Positions 34,631 through 43,005 of a DNA stretch of 64,000 nucleotides are shown in pieces. Both the position numbers and the translations under genes were made by a program. Source of the stretch: Chitinispirillales bacterium (lineage in GTDB: Bacteria > Fibrobacterota > Chitinivibrionia > Chitinivibrionales > Chitinispirillaceae). A model generated the notes under the pieces. That model made no database searches. It was given only the letters and a program-made list of their open reading frames with translations, and was not told where the DNA came from. Location of the stretch: positions 1 through 64,000 of the forward strand of contig JAIRVB010000024.1 in NCBI GenBank assembly GCA_031254105.1. The letters run 5' to 3'. The stretch's first letter is position 1, and every line of letters starts with the position of its first letter.

Positions 34631-35320
34631 TCACCTTGAATTGTTTTTATCGGATTCTATCTCACCGTCACGCAGCGTAATGACTCGTCTGGCCCGATGT
34701 ATAACTCTTTCATCATGAGTAGAAAAGAGAAACACCGTACCTAATTTCTTATTGAGATCGGACATGATTGACAGTAGATTCCCGGCCGCTTTGGAGTCGA
34801 GGTTTGCCGTAGGTTCATCAGCCAAAACAAACTTTGGCCGTGAGGCAAGCGCTCTTGCCACAGCTACTCTCTGCTGTTCCCCTCCGGAAAGCTGAACAGG
34901 ACGGTGGTCTGCTCTGTTTGAAAGCCCGACTGCGTCAAGCAGCTCCTGACCGCGTTTTATGCGTTCCTGCGCGGAACGTTTTTGAAGAAGCATTATAAAT
35001 TCCACATTTTCCCGCGCCGTAAGCACAGGGATTAAATTAAACGCCTGAAAAACAAAACCTATATTAAAAAGTCTGAACTCAATAAGTTTTGTTGAGCTTA
35101 ACAAATTTAAATTAACGCCCCCTACCGTCACTTTGCCTTCTGACGGCCTGTCAAGACCGCCCAAAATGTGAAGCAGCGTGCTCTTGCCTGATCCGGAAGG
35201 CCCTACAATAGCGGTAAATTCACCATCTGTCACTTCAAAATTGATGTTATGAAGCGCTCGCACCGGCACTTCGGATTCATTATACACTTTTGTTAAGTTC
35301 AAAGCTTGTATGACAGCCAC
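34631..35320 (-). CDS. LolD/MacB-type ABC transporter ATPase
   Basis: 229 aa. Walker A 'GPSGSGKST' (40-48), Q-loop 'GFVFQAFNLIPVL', signature 'LSGGEQQRVAVARAL' (144-158), Walker B 'FVLADEPTANLDS' with Glu169, and the switch His in 'FSTHDERV'. The family powers mechanotransmission ABC systems in which FtsX-type permeases move or extract envelope molecules. Two such permeases are encoded just upstream. Cytoplasmic, on the inner membrane. The start lies 20 bp after the permease stop. Confidence 0.93.
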   Translation of the reverse strand: MAVIQALNLTKVYNESEVPVRALHNINFEVTDGEFTAIVGPSGSGKSTLLHILGGLDRPSEGKVTVGGVNLNLLSSTKLIEFRLFNIGFVFQAFNLIPVLTARENVEFIMLLQKRSAQERIKRGQELLDAVGLSNRADHRPVQLSGGEQQRVAVARALASRPKFVLADEPTANLDSKAAGNLLSIMSDLNKKLGTVFLFSTHDERVIHRARRVITLRDGEIESDKNNSR

Positions 35321-35340
35321 AGTTTTTGCCGCTCCGCAGG

Positions 35341-36555
35341 TTAGATGTTTCTAAGGGCTTCCGCAGGTCTGAGCCGTAAAGCTCTCAGAGCGGGATAGAT
35401 GGCAGAGAGTACAGCAGTGATAAAAACCATTCCTCCCACTGCCGGATACATTGTAAGAGGCAGCGAAGGATACAATACCTCAGCGATTCCAAATTCCCGC
35501 AGCCCCGAAGACAGCGCGGCTAAATTTATACCTGTCACGTTTAAAGTTGATATAAGGATAAAAGCCAGAAACATGCCTATAGCTGCGCCGCTTATAGAAA
35601 GGATAACGGTCTCAAGCGTCACAAGAAAAAACAGGAGTTTGTGTCCCATACCTACCGCCATAAGCATACCGAACTCTCTTTTCCGTTCAAGAACAACCAT
35701 GAGCATAGTATTTATAATTCCAAAAGAGAGAGTTAATAATATGACTCCCAAAAATATATACATGATAAGCGACATGCTTGATGACATAAAGTCGAGCTGA
35801 GGCGCCAGCTGCCGCCATGTCTGCAACTCCATTTCCGGGACTATCTTTTGAATTTGATTTAAGGAGGTATCCGCTGCTCTTAGAGTTGTAAAGAGTACCG
35901 CTACCTGTTGAAAACGCATGCCTGTTTCTAAAAGCTGTCCCAGTTCCCGCGCCTTTACGTACACTGTGGAACGGTCAAACTGTGTGGAAGCGGTGCGAAA
36001 AATTCCGCAAATTCTAAACGCGCTGCCGGTGAGTTCTCCATTAACATCAACAAATGTAAAAACAATCCGCGAACCCAGATCCAAATCAAGATGCCGCGCA
36101 AGCTCCTGACCAATTACCACCTGGTTTACCCATGGCTCCTCAAAGTAGTTGCCTTCCAAAAGAGATGAGGCGATAGAGGTTAAATTCTTCTCCCGTTCGG
36201 CGATTATTCCGGTTATCTGAACGCCAAGCGCGGTTTGCGGGGAGGAAGCCATACCGTTTACAAGCATCCGCGGCGCCGCTGCCGCTACTTGGGGCAAAGA
36301 GTCTATCCGCTTTGCAATCACTTCCGCATTGGGAACAAAATTGTTCACCTCTCTATCAATTAAAAACTTCGGATTTGAAATTTGCAGATGAGATATTCCG
36401 GTTGTAATGGTTGAACTAACCATTTGTGTACCGATATTAATGTAAATGGCGGCAGCTGTAAGTCCGCACATGAGCCCCAAAGCGATCGCAGTTATAATAA
36501 CGGCGCTGCGCAGCTTGTTTCTCCAGATATTTTTCCATGCGAGCGGGAGCAGCAT
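35341..36555 (-). CDS. FtsX-like ABC permease (second)
   Basis: 404 aa in the type VII ABC arrangement. There is one N-terminal membrane helix (about 18-42, 'SAVIITAIALGLMCGLTAAAIYINI'), a large periplasmic MacB-type domain (about 43-265), and three C-terminal helices (about 272-300, 320-345, 370-395) with 'VLERKREFGMLMAVGMGHK' after the second helix and 'YPALRALRLRPAEAL' at the end. It is related to LolC/LolE. It is separated from the first permease by a 115-bp gap that holds fold-back copy b. Confidence 0.9.
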   Translation of the reverse strand: MLLPLAWKNIWRNKLRSAVIITAIALGLMCGLTAAAIYINIGTQMVSSTITTGISHLQISNPKFLIDREVNNFVPNAEVIAKRIDSLPQVAAAAPRMLVNGMASSPQTALGVQITGIIAEREKNLTSIASSLLEGNYFEEPWVNQVVIGQELARHLDLDLGSRIVFTFVDVNGELTGSAFRICGIFRTASTQFDRSTVYVKARELGQLLETGMRFQQVAVLFTTLRAADTSLNQIQKIVPEMELQTWRQLAPQLDFMSSSMSLIMYIFLGVILLTLSFGIINTMLMVVLERKREFGMLMAVGMGHKLLFFLVTLETVILSISGAAIGMFLAFILISTLNVTGINLAALSSGLREFGIAEVLYPSLPLTMYPAVGGMVFITAVLSAIYPALRALRLRPAEALRNI

Positions 36556-36585
36556 TTTTAGTTAGCTTTCTCTAAGTTAGCGGTA

Positions 36586-36661
36586 AACGCAGAAATAAAA
36601 CAAAAGAGGTATGGGATTGTTTTTCTCTGCAATTTAAGTATTTTCGCTCCATTTCTGCATT
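36586..36661. repeat. fold-back repeat, copy b
   Basis: The arms AACGCAGAAAT (36586-36596) and ATTTCTGCATT (36651-36661) are inverted copies. The core AGAGGTATGGGATTGTTT...ATTTAAGTA matches copies a and c. It lies between the two permease genes. Confidence 0.7.
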
Positions 36662-36670
36662 GATTATTGT

Positions 36671-37888
36671 TCATGCCCTGAGCTCATCAGAAATATTAAT
36701 ACGATTTATAGACCACAATGGATACATCGAAACCATAAGCGCAATGACAAACACAACAACCCCCTGATGAACAAAGAGCGAAGCGCTTACTAAAAAAGGT
36801 AAAATGGGTTCGAATCCGTATTGAAGAGTAGTTTTACCAAGCTGGCCGCTCAGGGGTATGGGGTTTGCCTTCATGTAAAGAAGTACCGGCAGAGATGCGA
36901 CAGCGCCTGACACCGCTCCAAGCATGGCGATAACTACAGTTTCAATAAACACCATAAAACTAAGTTGCTTTGGTTTCATTCCGATAGAGATCATTATTGA
37001 AAATTCCCTGCGTCTTTCTGCGGTCATCATAATTACTGTGCCAAAAATACCGAACGCTATTACCAGATATAAGATACTCAGCATGATGATCCCGCTTGCG
37101 TTGCTGAACTCTATCCCCTGCAGCAGGTCAGGAATCAGCTCTCTCCAGGTAAGCACATCGTAATTGTCGGAGAATAATTTTCTCACTTTTGCGGCCACCT
37201 GATTCTCTTTATCAGGATTTTCGATCATAACAGCCAAAGATGTCACACGTCCCTGCATGGATAAAAACCATTGGGCTGTTGGCAGCGTCAGATAAAGCAT
37301 GCTGTTATCAAGATCAGGGAGCGGCAGCCTGATAATCCCCTCTACTGCAAATATTCCGGCGGCGCTCATACCATAATACCCTTGGCTGAGCAGCACAAGC
37401 GTATCTCCGACCAAAACGTTTAAACGTCTTGCGAGTCCTTCACCAACAAGCGCGCCCTTAGAATGGGGATCTAAGTATTTGCCATTCGTCACGCGTCCGT
37501 TAAGACCGTTCATCGCAGCTTCCGCCTTTGGATCCGTTCCTGTAACAGATACCCCCTCAGTCCTGTTTTTCACGGAGGCTAAAGCAAAAGATTCTATTCT
37601 TGGCACAACAGAAGTTACCTCGTTTATAGACTTGACAGACATTAGCTGGGTATCGCTAAGCGCCATACTGTTTTCAAGACTTTTCGTGTCATTAAATCCC
37701 TTACCTTGCACCTGAATAAATCCGGTGTACAAACTTAATGTATTTGTAATAATGTGATTATAGCTGCCCAGTTTCATTGAACGGATAAAAAGTACAAGAA
37801 CAACCGCAAAAAACACCGATGAAACAGTTATCAGCGTACGGTTTTTGTTGCGCCACAGATTAGCCCAGGCCATTTGAACGTATATCAT
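36671..37888 (-). CDS. FtsX-like ABC permease (first)
   Basis: 405 aa, same topology as its neighbour. N-terminal helix (about 17-40, 'LITVSSVFFAVVLVLFI'), periplasmic domain (about 41-265), and three C-terminal helices including 'ILYLVIAFGIFGTVIMMTAERRREFSIMISIGMKPKQL'. The C-terminal 'SMYPLWSINRINISDELRA' is family-like. Together with the second permease it would form a LolCE-like heterodimer served by the ATPase at 34631. No TolC or MacA partner is nearby, so a Lol-type rather than a MacAB-type role is more likely. Confidence 0.9.
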   Translation of the reverse strand: MIYVQMAWANLWRNKNRTLITVSSVFFAVVLVLFIRSMKLGSYNHIITNTLSLYTGFIQVQGKGFNDTKSLENSMALSDTQLMSVKSINEVTSVVPRIESFALASVKNRTEGVSVTGTDPKAEAAMNGLNGRVTNGKYLDPHSKGALVGEGLARRLNVLVGDTLVLLSQGYYGMSAAGIFAVEGIIRLPLPDLDNSMLYLTLPTAQWFLSMQGRVTSLAVMIENPDKENQVAAKVRKLFSDNYDVLTWRELIPDLLQGIEFSNASGIIMLSILYLVIAFGIFGTVIMMTAERRREFSIMISIGMKPKQLSFMVFIETVVIAMLGAVSGAVASLPVLLYMKANPIPLSGQLGKTTLQYGFEPILPFLVSASLFVHQGVVVFVIALMVSMYPLWSINRINISDELRA

Positions 37889-37907
37889 TTCAGTTAGTTC
37901 TCTTTGT

Positions 37908-38025
37908 CAATGCAGAAATCATAATGCAGAATGCAGAAATAAGACAAGATAGGTATGAGACTGTTTATCCATGTACTTCAGGTGTTTTTAATATTTATGC
38001 ATTCTGTATTATGATTTCTGCATTG
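37908..38025. repeat. fold-back repeat, copy c (33-bp arms)
   Basis: The arms 37908-37940 and 37993-38025 are inverted copies with 31 of 33 matches, built from TGCAGAAT/TGCAGAAAT words. The 52-nt core contains AGGTATGAGACTGTTT and CTTCAGGTG, shared with copies a and b. It sits between the LolA-like gene and the first permease and would form a very long RNA hairpin in the operon transcript. Confidence 0.85.
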
Positions 38026-38027
38026 AT

Positions 38028-38768
38028 TTATTTTATTTGCTTCATGTTTTGCTGCGAGAAAAAACTCTCATTAATTGAAATGTCAAATTGAGCGTCATTA
38101 TATTCCATAATTGTGTGGTGACCTGGTTTGTCCCGGGGGGTCATTGTCATTTTGGTTGGTATGGTTCTTCCGCCCATTTTCTTGACATTTTCTAAAACCA
38201 TTACGCTCATCAAAGTTCCCCGTTCATCAAAGAATTCGACTCTCCGGCGGATGTAATCATCTTTTGTAATCCACATGATAACTTTGCTCCAAACAACGGG
38301 AGCCGTAGGTTTAGGGATAAGTTCTACCCTCCATGCGGTTCCCCCATCTTCTGAAACAGTATCGGAAAGAAAAGAATGGGTGTAGTCATTTACAACGGAC
38401 GCGCTTCTGACAAGATCATCATTTGTAAAATCAGATCCCATCCAGGGTTGCGACATAATTGAGGGAGGAATCTTTGTTACCCTGCTGATAGAAGGCGACC
38501 ACTGCCACAGTTCAATCCTGCGCTTAAGAAAGGAGGTTCCCATGTCGCGCGCCGGACTAAGAATGTAGATCATCGCATAATCATCTTCAAGTGAAAATGA
38601 GCGTATGGAAAGCTCTCTTGTCCATGAGGGGCGCGAAATAGTCATGGTGACATCACTTTTACTGCTTCTTGAATGCAGCAGATCCTCAGATTTCTGCACA
38701 ACTTCATCCGCGTTTTGCGCAAAAAGTGTAATGCAAAACAGTATAGTAATTAAAAAACTTGGATGCAT
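38028..38768 (-). CDS. LolA-like outer-membrane lipoprotein-sorting protein
   Basis: 246 aa from the ATG at 38766-38768, chosen because CTGGAGGGG lies just upstream and a signal peptide follows (HPSFLITILFCITLFAQ). The mature protein has the LolA/LolB-like single-sheet pattern of the 'outer membrane lipoprotein-sorting protein' family: 'KSEDLLHSRSSKSDVTMTISR', 'GTSFLKRRIELWQWSPS', 'GSDFTNDDLV', 'DDYIRRRVEFFDERG'. Such proteins bind lipids or acyl chains in the periplasm. It is the first gene of the operon with two FtsX permeases, a LolD-like ATPase and a barrel, so it is a plausible periplasmic carrier. Confidence 0.88.
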   Translation of the reverse strand: MHPSFLITILFCITLFAQNADEVVQKSEDLLHSRSSKSDVTMTISRPSWTRELSIRSFSLEDDYAMIYILSPARDMGTSFLKRRIELWQWSPSISRVTKIPPSIMSQPWMGSDFTNDDLVRSASVVNDYTHSFLSDTVSEDGGTAWRVELIPKPTAPVVWSKVIMWITKDDYIRRRVEFFDERGTLMSVMVLENVKKMGGRTIPTKMTMTPRDKPGHHTIMEYNDAQFDISINESFFSQQNMKQIK

Positions 38769-39067
38769 AAACCCCTCCAGATGACAAGCGTATAGTTTTT
38801 TAGCCTGAGCAACTTTTGAAAGCAATTTTGAAGCCTGATTTTCGCGTTTTTAAAAAAACTCACTAACTATTTCCCTGTAATTTAAGCCGTTAAGTATTTT
38901 ACTTGAACGATTTATGTTGCCGCATAACTATATTATTATTATAATCTTAATATAGCTGGCTCTGTGGTTTATTCTTTGTACTTTGGGGATAGAGTATATA
39001 ACTGGGGGCATAGTATGCTCTTGAGCCGCAATGTTCTATAAATAAGAAAAGTAAAAGAGGAAAAGAT

Positions 39068-41392
39068 ATGGCATATGCTAAATTTTCTCGCAAATGGGTG
39101 TTGGGTTTAGTTTGCGTGCTGTGTATTTGGGGCGGAGGTTTTGCCGCTGGACTTCCGGGTGAGTTTCTCGTAACTCAGCGCTGGCGCGCTCTTCATAATC
39201 CGTACTCATCTTTGAGTAATCCGGCTAACCTTGCTGAAGAGAACTACACTTCAGTCAGGGGCGCGATTGCTCCGGTGCTTGGGGGCGCTTTTAATCTTTT
39301 TGAACTTGGCGTAAATATGCCTCTTTCGCTTTATCACACCGCAAGTTTCACCGCGCTCATTGAAAGCGGGGGATCAGTGTATGGAAACATTCCGGATGAC
39401 GCCGGAAAACTTGTTGAGGATCTGTCAAACGCTCTTGGAAACTCAAACTTAGTTTTTTCATTTGGTTACGCCTGGCATTTCTGGCAGAGTTTGATATTGG
39501 GCGCGAATCTTAATTTCGCCTACCAGACAAATTTTGGTGATCCGCTTATGGGTACAGGGATCGACTTTGGCGCGACTTACCGGCTTATGAAGCACCCGGT
39601 TCTGGGGGAGCACATCATAGGTATGGCGACTCAGAACTTAATCGCTCCTACTATGGGAAGTTCATTTGTCCCGGATTTTGGTTCTGCCGGAGAATACGCG
39701 AGAAATCTGCGTTTACAGGGGTATTCAAAATTTTGGGAAAACCGGCTTGAGAATTTTCTTGAGTTTGACATAAAAGATTTTGTGGCGGGCGCGAATAATT
39801 TCAGCGGTGATGTAAGTTTTTTTAAAAAGCTTGAGTGGGATCTCAACTGGCGCATAGGCTTTTGGGCGATGAGGATGTTTAAGGCGCATCTGCTTCTGGG
39901 ATTTAATGAAAGTGTAATTGGGCACTGGGGGTTTGCTCTTGGCGCTCAGATTCCTTCATTTAACGCTGGGCGTGATCTTTCCGCTCATTATCAGTATAAT
40001 ATAATGACAGAGGATGAAAGTGACGCGACAAGCCATACATTCTATGTAAAAGCCGATTTTGGTAAGCATAGAGAGGAGAAGTTCGCACGCAATTTTGCGC
40101 GTGTAGCCGGACTCAATCCCAGCGAACTTTATAACCGGGCCCGCAAAATGTATTCTGAGGGAAAGTACTGGGAAGCGTTCTTTCTTCTCAGTCGTGTTGT
40201 GGTAGAGTTTCCCGATTTTTTCAGAAACGATTGGGTCTCGCTGCTTCGCGCGGATTGTCAGGAGCAGCTTGACATGCGTGATCAGGCCGTCAAAAATTAC
40301 GAAAAGGTAAAAGAGGATTACCCCACAGGCGAAGTTGCTCCGTACGCGGATTTGGGGCTGATGCGCATTTACTACCGTAACGGCGATTTCCCTCAGGCTA
40401 CAAACCAGTTTGTTGAGCTTAATAAGCCAAGTGTACCTGATTCTCTTAGATTTCACGGAACTTATATTATGGGGCAGATTTTTTTGCAAAACGGCGAATT
40501 GCGTAAAGCGATTCACACGCTTGCCATTATCCCCGAAACTCATCCTGACTATATTTTTGCCCAACACGCAATCGCTATCGCTCACGCAACTCTTGGCAGT
40601 GATATGAAAGAGGTGATCACAGCTCTTGAAAACGCGATAAGCATTCCTCCAAAAACTGCGGAACAGCAGGAGATCGTTAACAGAAGCTACCTCTTTATGG
40701 GTCTTATTTTCTATGAGGAGAGTGCGCTCTCGAAGGCTGTTGTCGCTTTAAGATCAGTTCCGCAGACAAGTTATTTTTCAGAGGATGCGCTTCTTGGTTT
40801 AGGGTGGACAGCGCTTAAGGCGCGTCAGTGGAATGATTGTATTTCTACCGGGCAGCAGCTTGTCAGAATAACTCAAAAACCGATTCTTCGTTGTGAAGGC
40901 ATGCTGATTCAGGCTTATGGATATCTGTTGCAGAAAGATTACCCCAGAGCGCTTGAGCTGCTCAGGACCTCTTATGAGCTAAGCAAGACGCTTCAGGCCC
41001 CAAGCGTTGATTCACTTAACATGCGCAGTTTGCAGAATGATAATAACCGGATCGCTTATTCTCAGATGTCCGACCGGGTGGAAGATTTCTCTCAGATCGG
41101 TCAGACTTCCCACATAACCGGTGTTCTTGACAGCCTTAAAAATCAAAGTAATAACTTTATCAAAAGTTTTCAGGATCATCACAGGTTTCAGGGAGAGTTT
41201 CAGAGAAGTACGTTCTTCTCAAGAAATATCGACCAGGTGCAGGATGATCTGGAATACGCGCTGGCTACCGTGCAGAAGATCGCCGGAGTTTCTTCCGGCG
41301 GTGACAGAGACAGACAGAGGCTGCAGGAGGAGTCTAAGGATTTGGAAGCTGAGATTGAAAAGCTCAGGCGTGAGATGGAAGGGTTGGAGTAG
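39068..41392 (+). CDS. PorV-like barrel fused to TPR and coiled coil
   Basis: 774 aa. Signal peptide (about 1-28, '...VLGLVCVLCIWGGGFAAG'). Residues about 30-335 are a PorV/UPF0164-like barrel: 'WRALHNPYSSLSNPANLA', 'GYAWHFWQSLILGANLNFAYQ' and 'GTGIDFGATYRLMKHP'. Residues about 350-650 hold TPR units ('YNRARKMYSEGKYWEAFFLLSRVV', 'AVKNYEKVKEDYPTGEVAPYADLGLMRIY'). Residues 735-774 form a charged coiled coil. PorV is a shuttle protein in type IX secretion; a PorV-like barrel with its own periplasmic scaffold is unusual. GAGGAAAAGATATG gives a clear start. Single gene, own promoter region. Confidence 0.75.
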   Translation: MAYAKFSRKWVLGLVCVLCIWGGGFAAGLPGEFLVTQRWRALHNPYSSLSNPANLAEENYTSVRGAIAPVLGGAFNLFELGVNMPLSLYHTASFTALIESGGSVYGNIPDDAGKLVEDLSNALGNSNLVFSFGYAWHFWQSLILGANLNFAYQTNFGDPLMGTGIDFGATYRLMKHPVLGEHIIGMATQNLIAPTMGSSFVPDFGSAGEYARNLRLQGYSKFWENRLENFLEFDIKDFVAGANNFSGDVSFFKKLEWDLNWRIGFWAMRMFKAHLLLGFNESVIGHWGFALGAQIPSFNAGRDLSAHYQYNIMTEDESDATSHTFYVKADFGKHREEKFARNFARVAGLNPSELYNRARKMYSEGKYWEAFFLLSRVVVEFPDFFRNDWVSLLRADCQEQLDMRDQAVKNYEKVKEDYPTGEVAPYADLGLMRIYYRNGDFPQATNQFVELNKPSVPDSLRFHGTYIMGQIFLQNGELRKAIHTLAIIPETHPDYIFAQHAIAIAHATLGSDMKEVITALENAISIPPKTAEQQEIVNRSYLFMGLIFYEESALSKAVVALRSVPQTSYFSEDALLGLGWTALKARQWNDCISTGQQLVRITQKPILRCEGMLIQAYGYLLQKDYPRALELLRTSYELSKTLQAPSVDSLNMRSLQNDNNRIAYSQMSDRVEDFSQIGQTSHITGVLDSLKNQSNNFIKSFQDHHRFQGEFQRSTFFSRNIDQVQDDLEYALATVQKIAGVSSGGDRDRQRLQEESKDLEAEIEKLRREMEGLE

Positions 41393-41680
41393 CAGAGGGT
41401 GAATAAATTATGGCTCACCCCTAAAAATTCGGCCATCTTCTCAATGGTATACTTATTTTTGTTCTCTTTCATGAATTCGTACGCCATTACCGGGATCGCG
41501 CGTTTACGAAGAAGGCCGTTGCTTTTTTTAGTATTTCGTTAGTCTCCCGCGATGCTTTGTTCTCTTTGCGCAAACGATAAAGTTCTTCGTCACGAGGACG
41601 TCCGTGTCCGGGGAATGCTTTCTCGCCAGTCCGAGCCGATTGACGTGATGTTTGCCCCTTTAGTGTACATAGTTCAGGCT
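41393..41680 (-). pseudogene. IS3-family orfA/orfB remnant
   Basis: Minus-strand 41678-41487 encodes an orfA tail: 'EKAFPGHGRPRDEELYRLRK' and 'ENKASRETNEILKKATAFF', matching the leucine-zipper end of IS3/IS150-type OrfA, closed by TAA at 41487-41489. OrfB then begins at ATG 41485-41487 ('MAYEFMKENKNKYTIEKMAEFLGVS'), the typical OrfB opening, but is cut off at the end of the TPR gene. No start codon for orfA and no catalytic DDE region remain. Confidence 0.8.
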
Positions 41681-41698
41681 AAGCCGCTGAACACCCCG

Positions 41699-41839
41699 CC
41701 AGACTGTGTCAAAAGCATCAAATCTTTGCCCAAAATGTCGATTTGTTAAGTCTAATTGACAAATGGGTTGCGAAATTAGCTCAAAAACAGCAATCTTCTT
41801 TTTGTCAATGCCGCTCGTTTTGAGTTTTGACACAGTCTG
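41699..41839. mobile_element. 141-bp MITE-like element with 16-bp inverted termini
   Basis: CCAGACTGTGTCAAAA (41699-41714) is exactly inverted at 41824-41839. The interior has no coding capacity. The same termini occur at 7108-7165. It sits between the IS3 remnant and the sugar-kinase gene. No autonomous element with these ends is present in the window. Confidence 0.75.
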
Positions 41840-41960
41840 GGGAGTTATTCCCCCAGATAAAAGTTGTTTTTCTAATAAACTTTTAAGGGCTCTTACAATT
41901 ATGGCTGTTTGGTCACACGAATGGACTTCAAAGCGAAGAAGTTCTTACATAATACAGCCC

Positions 41961-42755
41961 TCAGCACGCACCGACAAATGAAAGGGTAACAACGGCTGCT
42001 TCCGAACCTGCTTTCATAGCAGACAATGCATCGTTATTTGTCAAATAATCAGCAATAAAAGCCCCCTGATAAGAATCTCCGCAGCCTGTGGTGTCAACAA
42101 CCTCTTGAACTTTCACCGCTTCGCAGCAGTACTCTTTGCCGTTTTTGTATGCAACGCTTCCCTCTTCCCCCAGAGTTGCTACAAACAACGCAGAGTATTC
42201 TTCGGACCATTTTTCCAGTAAGGGAAGATGCCATTTTTTTCCGCTGATGAAAAACAAATCTATTGAGGGTAAAAATTCACGCCATTCATCCCTTGGTATA
42301 TTGTTTAAAAAATCAACAGAAAGTAAAAATGGCGATTCAAGACCAATTTTCAGTATGTGATGAAAATTAGGGTCATTGAACGTTGTTGCGACAGCGTCAA
42401 AACTTTTCATAAAGTTTTCGTCATTTTCCGATATCCTGTAATCGCCATAAACACCGTTTGTCCAACTTGCGGCTTCGAAGTATCTGTCACCGCCCTCAGT
42501 GAGATATATCTTGTTACTGGCGCTCTCACCTTTAATTTCATTTAATTTTTGACGGTTAATGTTGTATTTATCCGCGGTTTCCTTTATTTTTTTGCCATAA
42601 ATATCAGTACCTATATTCCCCATCAAAAACGCTTCCGCTTTTTGAGACTTTGAACAGCTGGCAGCTACATTTAATGCGTTGCCTCCAGCACTTATAATGT
42701 TTTTTTGGGGAAAGATATCTACACAACAACAGGTTAACGCGAGTACTTTTTTCAT
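41961..42755 (-). CDS. PfkB-family sugar kinase, FrlD-like
   Basis: 264 aa ribokinase-family enzyme. 'VDIFPQKNIISAGGNALNVAASCSK' carries the GGN substrate motif, 'NIGTDIYGKKI' is the usual next block, and the catalytic 'VDTTGCGDSYQGAFIADYL' has the anion hole and base Asp. The short length, the 'VDI.P...SGGNA.NVA' opening and the C-terminal '...LSFVGAC' resemble fructoselysine-6-kinase (FrlD), which lacks part of the lid. The substrate is uncertain, since no deglycase (frlB) or transporter is adjacent. It stands alone, next to mobile-element debris. Confidence 0.8.
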   Translation of the reverse strand: MKKVLALTCCCVDIFPQKNIISAGGNALNVAASCSKSQKAEAFLMGNIGTDIYGKKIKETADKYNINRQKLNEIKGESASNKIYLTEGGDRYFEAASWTNGVYGDYRISENDENFMKSFDAVATTFNDPNFHHILKIGLESPFLLSVDFLNNIPRDEWREFLPSIDLFFISGKKWHLPLLEKWSEEYSALFVATLGEEGSVAYKNGKEYCCEAVKVQEVVDTTGCGDSYQGAFIADYLTNNDALSAMKAGSEAAVVTLSFVGAC

Positions 42756-43005
42756 AGTGCCGTACCTTCTGATTTGCAGTTAACGTAAAACTATTTAATA
42801 TAATTACAGTTTTTCTTATTACAAGTTTTATTGTTCCGTTGCACTGACTACCGCTGCTTGCCGGTAACTCAACAAATATGACGCGGTTTTGCAGTCTGTT
42901 CTCTACATCAAGCTTCCGTTTGAAAAATGCTTTACAACAGTTCCACCCTAATCAGTTAAAAATCCTTAGCCTGAAAAAATTTTTTACCCAAAGTAAAATG
43001 TAAGC
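42756..43005. other. 250-bp intergenic region
   Basis: No gene, tRNA or clear hairpin seen. It should hold the promoter of the sugar-kinase gene on its left side; the right side is the 3' flank of the DUF4175 gene. Confidence 0.4.

Noticed and set aside
39956-40585. 209-codon minus-strand frame inside the PorV-TPR gene
   Set aside because: It is antisense to a well-supported gene, has no recognisable domain and no ribosome-binding site.
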